From contig NC_060060.1 of the NCBI RefSeq assembly GCF_020283565.1, positions 124,001 through 188,000 on the forward strand: DNA of 64,000 bases, in the 5' to 3' direction. Below are positions 54,619 through 64,000 of this stretch, piece after piece. Position 1 is the first letter of the stretch, and each line of letters starts with the position of its first letter. A program made the position numbers and the translations under genes. The stretch is from Trifolium pratense. Taxonomy: Eukaryota > Streptophyta > Magnoliopsida > Fabales > Fabaceae. Below the pieces are notes generated by a model. The model was not told where the DNA came from, ran no database searches, and worked only from the letters and a program-made list of their open reading frames with translations.

Positions 54619-55852
54619 TGATGGATAATTTTCGCAAGTGAACGAATTACCACGTAGTAATAAAAATATCGATCCACAGGGATTGTGTGATTAAACTAGT
54701 CGATTATTGCTCATAGACATTATGCAAGAAATACACATAAATTAGGGGTAAGTTGAGTGATGATTTGTTAGAAAACGTGCTTTGATATAATGGAAAAGCG
54801 AGGTAGAATCATCGGAATCGCCTAGTCTATAGCTAAACCACATACAATCTACTATATCATAGGAATCTACTCAAGTGTTAACAACTAGATCGACAAATTA
54901 GTGAATCGCAATCTCTTGTCAAAATCCACTCTATTCGTTGTCGATACTCCCCCGATCTCTCGGGCGGAAGCTACCTACAACGAATGATATTAACGCACGT
55001 CAATCGTTCGCTACACTCTATGCCTCAATCTCTCGACCGGAGACACTCGAGCGCTTAAAGCAATTCAGTTCAGAAATTAAATCAATACTCTCGCACGTGA
55101 CTTAACTCGAAATCATTACAACACTAATGAAGGATTATAAAACATTAAACATCGAATTGCATTAAATCAACACTATGAACAGAGTAGTTTCTTACACATA
55201 TAGCAGATTACATGAGGTCTATCTACATCCTAGGCTATCCTAGATCCTACCTCCGAAGAACTTAGCTCCTCATCTCCCTTTGTTCGCGTCCGAGCTTCAA
55301 TGTCATGGCTTGTGAATCCATGCTATCGATGTGCTTGGAGCTATCCTTCGGAGTCTTGAATCCCAATCTTGAAGTTCCAAACTCAGAATGTAGATCAAAT
55401 TTGCAGAATTTTCCAACCCGAAAACAGAATTATGCAGAAACTATATATACAGAAGGCAACCACGCCGCGCGCCAGATCTATCACGCCGCGCGTGGTTGCA
55501 AATCCATCAACTACGCCGCGCGTGGTAACAGAATCACGCGGCGCGTGATCAAGTCAGAGAGCAATCTTCTTCTTCAACAAGGCTTCACGCCGCGCGTGGT
55601 AAGGCATCACGCCGCGCGTGATCAGAGTGAAAATCTTGGCTCCCTGTGAGCTCCATCACGTGGCGCGTGATGGGCTACGCCCCCAGCGTAGTGAAAATCC
55701 TCCATTTCCTGCAATTTTTCCTGTTTTCTTGCAAATCAAGTAATCAAGCTTATGGTTAGATTTCTCTTATATTTATTGCATAAAAACCTACTAAAATGCA
55801 TCCAATGTTGCTAAAATAGGCCTGGATTAGAGAGTGTGACGATTCGTCATCA
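54619..55852 (-). repeat. 5' LTR of the Athila element
   Basis: 1234 bp, partner of 47218-48451, with the same CpG palindrome cluster at about 55461-55691. Confidence 0.95.
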
Positions 55853-56217
55853 GTTAGCAACGAAATCAGTACCACCCTATCTTCTATAGCGAATTATTCC
55901 TCTTTCCTCAAGGAATATTTGACCATGTTAGCAATAAACCTCTCGATTTTATCTAATGAAGACCTTGCTATTAGTGACAAAATTAACCACCTGGAGAATG
56001 GACTTTTCTTACTTAAGAAAAGAAAATGGCAATAAAGGGAAATATTTGTGAAGATACACTGAAGTTGTTGACGAAACACCGAATTCTCAGAAACCTTGAA
56101 GACATAAAAGGCGAATTTGGTTTGGGGTTGGAGAAAGTTATTCAAAATCTCGAGGTTGTAGACCAAAAGAAAGCGGGCTTGCTAGATGATGTAACACCCC
56201 GATTGTTAGAATAATAC
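55853..56217 (+). pseudogene. Possible exon of an unidentified gene, cut by the Athila element
   Basis: Starting from an acceptor-like TGTAG at 47209 and skipping the Athila insert, a frame reads on into 55853-56024 (EISTTLSSIANYSSFLKEYL, ISDKINHLENGLFLLKKRKW). After a stop, a second frame continues at 56026-56217 (HRILRNLEDIKGEFGLGLEK, NLEVVDQKKAGLLDDVTPRL). Both have coiled-coil-like composition. I recognise no family. It could be a degenerate host gene or chance. Confidence 0.25.
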
Positions 56218-56290
56218 AGAGCTTATTCTCGATGGAAAATCTCTGGAGCAAACAATGTAGATTATCCTTTCATAACTGATTTTTTTTCTT

Positions 56291-57565
56291 TTGTCAAGTA
56301 GTCTAGTGGCTAGAAAATCCACCTTAAAAGTGAATAAATGGAATGTTCGGGGTTCGATTCCTAACTCCTGCACACATGGGCGGAGCTACATGTAACCGAG
56401 GGTGCAACTGCACACCCTAAACTTCAAACAATTACAAATATAATCCTGTATTTCTTGCATTTTGAATCCCCTAAAAAATTGATCTTGCACCCTGGCCTAA
56501 GAGACTTGAGACAAGAAAAGAAGAAATAGAGTTTCACATGTAAACATAGGCATACCGGAGAAGATGCAAGAAAGAAAGGAGAAAAAAAACAGATATCGGT
56601 ATAGAGTGTTGTGAATTTGTCGTAAAATCACACCAATGAATAACTTGATGTGTGGAGCAATAGAACGGCAACCAAATAATTAAGTGGAATAAGCAATAAT
56701 AATAACAACCGATAAAAAAGATAAAGGAGAAGAAAGAACACAATGTTTGTTTACTCAGTTCGGTCCAATAATGATCTAGTCTGAGGGAGAGAGCAACCCC
56801 TCCGTTCCACTATATCAAATAGTAACTTTACAAAGAAATTCTCAATTGAGTTACAAGAATTAATCCTAATTCTACCCAAAACCTGAATCTCTTCTCGTGG
56901 CCAAGAGACTAAATTTGATAAGTGTTTCCCAAGGTGTACCACAAAGATAGTTCGTCCACCCTAGAGTTGTACCAAGAGAAAAAACTCTTTTTCCTCTCTA
57001 AGACTCTAGCCCTTGTGTGGTGGCAAACCCTAATCTTTGCCTCTACATCTCTACTCTCTTGAGTTGCTCTCTTATTTTTCTATGAATAAATTACTTCCTA
57101 TTTATAGAAAAATATATGCTAAAAAATTAGTAACAAATCTGTTTTAAAATAAACCAAATCCAAGTCAGAATGTCTTCTAAGAAAATATATTTTTTTTCCC
57201 AAAAAATCTTCAAAACATCAAAGATGCAAAAAAATTCAATAAAGATTTTTCTGACTTCTTGTAACTGAGATTTCAAGGCATATTCAACACAGAGGAAAGA
57301 AAGAAGAAGAGAGTGGGCGGCTTTTTCCTGTATTTGGTCTGATTCAAACGTGGCCCATTTTGGCTGACTTTATTAGTGGCCTTTATTTTTAAAGGAAGAT
57401 TTACCTTTTTTAGTGTATATAATAATAAATTCAAAAATAAAATAATTAATTTATTAAGATTAATCAATCTGCACCCCTTGGTCCGGGATCCTGGCTCTGC
57501 CACTGCCTACACATATAATGCGATATTCCTACGAACTGAGCTAAGCTCACGGGGACCTTTAATAA
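56291..57565 (+). repeat. tRNA-derived SINE split by a hAT element
   Basis: The left part, 56291-56374, has an A-box-like TAGTCTAGTGGCTAG and a B-box GGGGTTCGATTCC. The right part, 57514-57565, has ATAATGCGATATTCCTACGA and ACTGAGCTAAGCTCACGGGG. Joined, they give the same order as the SINE at 20987-21110. The split point carries the 8-bp duplication made by the hAT insertion. Confidence 0.7.
56375..57505. mobile_element. Non-autonomous hAT element, 1131 bp, inside a SINE
   Basis: The right end is CCTGGCTCTGCCACTG, the inverse of the widespread plant hAT end CAGTGGCAGAGCCAGG. The left end is a diverged CATGGGCGGAGCTACATG. Flanking 8-mers CCTGCACA (56367-56374) and CCTACACA (57506-57513) differ at one base. 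The interior has no transposase and no convincing frame. Confidence 0.82.
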
Positions 57566-58201
57566 CCGAATTTGATGTATATGTAAAAGTTAAAAATCAA
57601 ACTTATCATATAAATGTTAAATTAAATGCTACCGAAAATAGAAATTAGACTTTTAGAAGGACCCATTTCACAAAAGGAAAAAAAACAAACTGAGAAAACG
57701 ACCAAAACTAAATTTTATCGACATTTCATTTATTTGGAAAGATGAAATTTGCTTTTTAACTCATTATTTATTGTTTGTGTGTGGCGGCTGTGATTTCAAT
57801 AGATATGATTCTAGAATGGCAACATACATGAGTCAACTTCTTAATCTTCAACAGCTATAATATTGATATTTTATCAACAAAATAATAAAATGGCTAACAT
57901 TAGTATATATATTTGTTTCTATCAAAAAAAAGGAAGGGTGGAGAATAGTATATACTTGTAAATAGTACGTAATATTTTATTATAAAAAAATACAACCTGG
58001 ATAGTGATTTTCATAATTCAAGAGCGATATACTTTCTGATAAGGCATGACAATAAGTGAAAATCTACACCAGTTTTATAGAAAATCAATACTAGTTTTTT
58101 TTTTTAAACAAAGCTTATTGCATTTAATACGTAACTAGTTAAAAGATTCGTGCATTTGCACTAGTCTATTGACTTTTATTCAATATTTAAGTTTTTCAAT
58201 A
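57566..58201. other. Intergenic, nothing coding
   Basis: Contains a dispersed-repeat copy near 57770-57870 (GTGTGGCGGCTGTGATT, CATGAGTCAACTTCTTAATC) similar to 19150-19330. Confidence 0.45.
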
Positions 58202-59400
58202 TTTTTTTTTGAATAAACTAAAATGAGATATATATTAATAAAACAGTCTCCCCAGCATAAGGTGTGTCGAGATCGACTACAAGAGTTTACAATGAATCAA
58301 GTACAAACCATAAACAAATAAATCATACAAGGCCCAAACAAAGTAACGGATCAGACCACCAGCTATGGTAGTTGGAGACTAAAGTCACGCTCGTCGTCTT
58401 CAACCACCTATACGAGAACAGCTTGATCTTATCCAGCAATTGGTGAGGAGTACATGTTGAGCCGCTGTATAGTCTATTGATTTCTTTCCGTCCAAATAAC
58501 TCAAACACAAGCAAGCCAAATAAGCTGCATAAAAGACCGACGTGCTCGAGAACCACGTGCCGAATAAGTGAACTGGACAAAATGATCACACAAAGTAGTG
58601 TAGTCCACCATAGGAACACCAATCCACGAACGAACCAATGCCCAAAGAGAACCAAAAGTACTGCATGAAAGGAATAAGTGATGGGCCGACTCGACCTCTC
58701 CACATCGAGAAACACAAGAAGTAGTTGTAGATGATAAAATGTCTTGGGTAACCAGGTTAGCTTTAGTGGGCAACCGATCCCGCAGAAGACGCCACGCAAA
58801 AATAGAGACCTTCAGGGGTACCTGTCTATGCCAAATAAGATCATGACTAGCATCCAAAGTAACTGAATCCTGAGAAGACAAAAGCTGATAAGTGTCGCGA
58901 ACAGAGTAACCGTGATCAGGATCATGCAACCAAAAAGCCACCTGTCTGAAAGCTGAGCCTGCAAAGTGACACCAAGAAGTAAGGTCTGACACTCCCCAAG
59001 CATCTCCTCCTCTCATGCCCTTAATTGCCTTCTCCACACCCACGCCCCCCCTCCTATCTCCCACCCTAAAGAAGTCATCTCAGCTACCGACCCTGATTTG
59101 TTCTCTGACAAGTCAAACAACCGCCTAAACCTTTAACACAACGGAATCTCTCCTAACCAAGGATCATTCCAAAACAAGGTATCAGACCCATCCCCCACCT
59201 TTTACAAGACACTCTCTCCAAACCAGCCTCCCGCAGACCCTCTAACACCATCCCTAATTCCCACAATCTCCCTCCACCATGAAGACCCACGTCGATCCCC
59301 CGCTTTCACCCTACCACTCTCTAGACCATAACGATCTGCTAGCACTCTAAACCCTGATTAGTTCTCTAGCTAATCCAAGAGGTTTCCTAACATCCTCACT
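58202..59400 (-). mobile_element. L1 LINE 3' fragment
   Basis: The T-run at 58202-58210 is the poly-A tail on the minus strand. The 3' UTR and ORF2 end follow, and sequence still resembling LINE ORF2 runs to a poly-C/poly-A tract at 59401. It is the longest copy of the L1 family also present at 3987, 8229 and 28494. Confidence 0.85.
58323..59064 (-). pseudogene. LINE ORF2 C-terminus with zf-RVT domain
   Basis: The minus-strand frame gives GYSVRDTYQLLSSQDS, then LIWHRQVPLKVSIFAWRLLR and DRLPTKANL, a C-x-x-x-C...H...C pattern (CVSRCGEVESAHHLFLSC) and FGSLWALVRSWIG, which is the zf-RVT region of plant L1 ORF2. A stop at 58501 and a frameshift break it. The rest (KLFSYRWLKTTSVTLVSNYH and terminal PLLCLGLV) is in another frame down to 58323. 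Reverse transcriptase and endonuclease are not present. Confidence 0.88.
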
Positions 59401-59427
59401 CCCCCCCCCCCCCCCCAAAAAAAAAAA
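59401..59427. repeat. Poly-C then poly-A tract
   Basis: Sixteen C followed by about eleven A at the upstream end of the LINE fragment. The exact lengths may be affected by sequencing. Confidence 0.8.
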
Positions 59428-59459
59428 TAATCAAAAGAGATTCTATAGAAGAGATAGTA

Positions 59460-59754
59460 TGTAACGCCCCCAAAATTAGAATTCTTTTTATTTAATTATT
59501 TAGTTGTTGTGTTGTTGTGTTGTTGATTGACTTGTTGTGGTGTTGATTGACGATGTTATTTAATTATTTTTGTTTGACGAATAATTAAATAGTTGATAAA
59601 TAAAAATAACGATGTTTTTAATTAGAAATTGAAAGGAAAAGGAGTAGAAAATTATATATTGAGGTGTGATAGCATAGTAGGAGGTGTGGATATGAAAATG
59701 GTAGAGAAAAGAATAAAGAACAAGAAGCACACTTTTAATTCCCATTAAATCATT

Positions 59755-59808
<54 letters not shown>

Positions 59809-60640
59809 TCATTGTCCTTTGGCATTAATCTATAGGGAAAGGTTAGGAAGAGTCAATATTCTATATTAATACAAACAAACAAACAAAAAAGTAAAGAATA
59901 AGAGTGCAAGGATGAGAGAAGATAGAGAGCTCGTGGGACAGTGAAGAGAAGCAAGGGAAGAAAGAGTTTAACCTCAATCTAGGGAATTCACTACAATCCA
60001 AGTAAGGGAGCTTTATACTCTTGAAATTCTGAATTCAATAGGCATACTTGCTCTATTTATTATTATGCGTGTGTTTAAGTTGTTCTTATGCCCAATTTCA
60101 TTATATGATGTTGTTGTTGTTTTGACTTGAGAAAAATCATAACTATTGAATAAATCATGATATTGAGTTGTTGTTTAAGAAGAAGTTGTGTTTTTCTAAT
60201 TGGTGATTGATATTGCTTTGAATCCTTGTTCCAATTCAAACAATGTTTCTGTTGTTATTATTAAATTCATGCTCTTTTGATTTGATTAAAAACTTGTGAA
60301 TTTTGAGTTGTTAAATTTTGGTGTTGTTCTTGAGTTCTTAAGAGTTGGAATTTTCGGATTGGATGATTCTCAATTTAAAACGTTTTCGAGTATTCTAATT
60401 TTTCTTAAACGTGTATGCAAAGCTTTTAAACTTCTAGGATTCGTGAGAGTTTAAAACCAATCAATACTGGGAGATTTGGGATGATTTTAATGGTGTTGTT
60501 GTTGAATTTCAAAGAGAACTTTAGCTTCTTGAGGTCATAGGACCTTTGTATATTAGCATAAGTTTGTTTAGGTTGGTTAGAGATGTACTCAAATATTGTT
60601 TCGGACCAAATCTAGTATATTTTTCATGTTATATTGAAAA
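59460..60640 (+). repeat. Possible LTR fragment of an unidentified Ty3/gypsy element
   Basis: It starts TGTAACGCCCCCAAAATTAG, a start common in LTRs of plant chromovirus-type elements, and has no coding sequence. It contains an (AAT)n microsatellite at 59757-59806. No partner LTR, primer site or internal domain is in the window. Confidence 0.3.
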
Positions 60641-60837
60641 AATACTTTTTATTCTCTATAAATTAGTTGATGTTATTTACTAGTTTTTAAATTTGAAATT
60701 AACTCAGGTTTACATATTAAAAAATAACTCCAAGTTTACATATTAAAAAAAAAGCTCAAGGTTGAATAATAAAAAAAGCTTCAGGTTGAATAATAGAAAA
60801 AAAGCTCAAGGTTGAATTAAAAAAAAAAAGTAAGACT

Positions 60838-61044
60838 TACAATTGCGTTTCTTTATAAACAGCTGTAAAAGGGTTGGAAAAAAAACATTTACAATAGCGC
60901 TTTATAGACAAGCGCTATTAAAGCTTGAACCTTTAATAGCTCTTTATACACGGGCGCTATTAAAGCTGGAACATTTAACATCGCCTTTCCGTAAACCGCT
61001 ATTAAATACTGTTGCCAAGCGCCTTAATCACATATATTATAGTG
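60838..61044 (-). mobile_element. CACTA-like terminus with GCGCTATTAAAG repeats
   Basis: Read on the minus strand from 61044, it starts CACTATAATATATGTGATTA. Short subterminal repeats AGCGCTATTAAAGC and their inverses follow at 60893-61000. Similar repeats recur at 61600-61690. No transposase. Confidence 0.5.
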
Positions 61045-61266
61045 AAAACTTGGGCTCTCTGAGAACCTCATCACGCGGCGCGTCATGGGCTACGCCCCCA
61101 GCGTAGTGCAAATGAGTTTTTTCCTGCATATTTTCCTGCTTTCTTGTGTATCAAGTAATCTTGTTTCCGAGTCGATTTTCTCTTGATTTATTGCTTAAAA
61201 ACTCTAAAATAAGTCTAATGTTCCTCAAATAAGCATGGATTATGAGAGTGTGACGATACGTCATCA
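61042..61266 (-). repeat. Truncated Athila LTR fragment
   Basis: Matches the end of the Athila LTRs: GTGAAAAcTTGGgCTC, ATCACGCGGCGCGT, GGGCTACGCCCCCAGCGTAG, then GAGAGTGTGACGATACGTCATCA at the terminus. It has many differences from the young copies, so it is an older insertion. The left edge coincides with the CACTA-like end at 61044. Confidence 0.85.
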
Positions 61267-61866
61267 GTAAGGCACCACATGAAATTATGAATCTGGTGAC
61301 ATTAGTACTAAGGTTTTTTTCTTGTACTATTTTGAAACCAGTGGTGTCATACATACATGCTTATATGCAAAGGATTGATTAAGTTTGTCATTTGCATGCC
61401 TCTGTTATATTTGAGTTGTATTTTGTTGGATTACTTTATAACCGATACGTTGTATTCACTTATTTCTAATGTATTGTTTTATTTTATGATTAATAAAAAA
61501 TTGTTTAGTTTTTTTCATTCAAATTTATAATAATTAAAAAAGATATTTTTCTTGAAAGAAGAGATTTAGATAAAAAAGGATTATTTTCATTATAGGCAAC
61601 CAGACTTATAATAGCGGTAACAGTAATAGCATTTTTAAGCGCTATTAAAAGTCAAAACAAGCGTTATTAAAAGTCCTTTTTTGTTGTATTCTGCATAGGT
61701 TTTAAAAAGTGTTGAGAAAAGTAATTGGCTTTTTGCTCTAATAATTGTCTATGGTTGTAAAATTGTCACTACACTTTATAAGGTTGTGGCAAAAATCAAA
61801 TTTAACCGTGGCTAAATTTTGCAACGTCAGAATAGGCTTCCCTAAAAATTTATGTGGTAAACTTTA
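61267..61866. other. Intergenic with CACTA-like ends
   Basis: No gene. 61600-61690 has AGCGCTATTAAAAG repeats and a degenerate CACTACAACAAAA end on the minus strand. Confidence 0.4.
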
Positions 61867-63199
<1,333 letters not shown>

Positions 63200-63398
63200 C
63201 ATAATACCAATAATACCCTTGATTTTTTTTAGTAGCAATAAAAATATTTTATTAACAAACTCACCATAACATAAGTCACACCTTTTTTTTTAGTAGCAAA
63301 TTTTTTTATTAACAAACTCACCATAATAAAAGACATATCTTTTTTAATTGGACATAAGTTAGACACAGGCAGGCGCGGAACGCGCTTGCTTGGCCCGC

Positions 63399-63401
<3 letters not shown>

Positions 63402-63463
<62 letters not shown>
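63402..63463. repeat. (TAA)n microsatellite, right part
   Basis: About 20 units, in phase with the left array if the Helitron is removed apart from a short TATCTA-type degenerate stretch. Confidence 0.95.
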
Positions 63464-63464
<1 letters not shown>

Positions 63465-64000
63465 GGTGGCGTCTAGTGTGAGGGATCAATTAAGTCCCTC
63501 ACCGGTGTACCATTTAATTTGACAGTTAGATTAAATGAGTCTGCATGATATTATTAGTTGGTACCACACCGGATCTACTCCTCCTCCCAACTTCCACGTT
63601 CTCTCTCTGTCACCTTCTTGCATCGCCTGCAAAACACTTCTCATTCATTCCTTGGTAGTTGTCTGCCATGCTTTGTTCCACCAACCACAATACAATTGCA
63701 TCCTTGTTATAAAATTCCCATAAGAAATAAAATTCCACGAAATCCAATTTACCATAGCAATATTAGAGGAGACATAGTCAAAACATAAAACACAAAATTT
63801 TGAAAGAGTTTTATTTGAATATTAAAACCCAAGCAATAGTGCCTCGACATGGGTTTAAGGTTGATTATATGGAGTTCCAATAATCAAGATGCAAAACCTT
63901 TTGAGTAGATGGACAGTGATTTGGGAGTTTAAAGTATAGTCGGGAGCGCAAGAGAAAAGAGATGAAGGTTAAAAAATATCTTATGTAAGTGGTACATCAT
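63464..64000. other. Intergenic, nothing recognised
   Basis: A palindromic phrase GAGGGATCAATTAAGTCCCTC occurs at 63480-63500. Overlapping short frames at 63535-63788 show no motif. Confidence 0.4.

Larger units (their letters stand above)
47218..55852 (-). mobile_element. Ty3/gypsy Athila-lineage retrotransposon lacking polymerase, recent
   Basis: Two 1234-bp LTRs in direct orientation (TGATGGATAA...CGTCATCA) are flanked by a perfect 5-bp duplication GTTAG (47213-47217 and 55853-55857). I noticed only two LTR mismatches (near 47346/54747 and 47659/55060), so it is young. On the minus strand the order is LTR, tRNA-Asp primer site, gag-protease, spacer with a conserved hairpin and CpG palindromes, one downstream ORF, AGTTTGGGGTTG purine tract, LTR. 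Reverse transcriptase, RNase H and integrase are absent, so it must have moved with enzymes from another element. Confidence 0.95.

Noticed and set aside
56291..56374. Functional tRNA gene
   Set aside because: A- and B-box-like motifs exist, but no cloverleaf can be formed and the sequence continues as a SINE body.

Overview
The window is eukaryotic nuclear DNA from a plant, almost certainly a papilionoid legume close to clover or Medicago. The reasons are AT-rich DNA, intronless UGT88E-type glucosyltransferase genes of the kind used on legume isoflavonoids, and a dense, nested population of plant transposons (Athila, Tat, Copia, L1-type LINE, hAT, MULE, Stowaway, CACTA-like and Helitron types). 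There are no bacterial-style operons. The only apparently intact host genes are two UDP-glycosyltransferases (16993-18432 and 32138-33577, both minus strand, 479 residues each), paralogues from a local duplication. One further host gene is a relic: a Spinster-like MFS transporter fragment (about 11895-12945, minus) with introns still present and a hAT element inside one exon. Layout: 1-11.9 kb is AT-rich intergenic DNA with MITEs, SINE-like pieces and L1 fragments, including a deleted L1 with matching 17-bp flanks at 3987-5701. 11.9-16.7 kb holds the Spinster relic, an old Athila-like LTR with a gag scrap, a CACTA-like end, a 520-bp foldback element (14961-15480) and a hAT element with perfect 8-bp target duplications. 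17-34 kb is the UGT pair, separated by foldback and CACTA-like DNA, a 5'-truncated Copia (24575-27647) and the 5' end of another Copia (30475-31490). 35047-41598 is a young Tat-type Ty3/gypsy element (790-bp LTRs, target duplication CCAGG) with gag and RT/RNase H but no recognisable protease or integrase. 42956-44030 is a hAT relic carrying two smaller MITEs. 44181-46208 is a 2-kb foldback element whose core is a higher-order tandem array of 15 hairpins. 47218-55852 is a young Athila-type element (1234-bp LTRs, target duplication GTTAG, tRNA-Asp primer site) that keeps gag-protease and a downstream ORF but lacks the whole polymerase. 56.3-64 kb holds a SINE split by a hAT element, an L1 3' fragment, LTR and CACTA remnants, a 626-bp-offset tandem duplication, and a 249-bp Helitron that splits an AAT microsatellite. 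The genes do not form a pathway here: the two UGTs are the functional content, and the remainder is transposon biology. The most unusual signals are the two foldback elements, which differ in sequence but share a core hairpin of the form AAACCATT...AATGGTTT and a palindromic end, and the clusters of a CpG-rich palindrome (core ACGCCGCGCGT) present both in the Athila LTRs and in its internal spacer.
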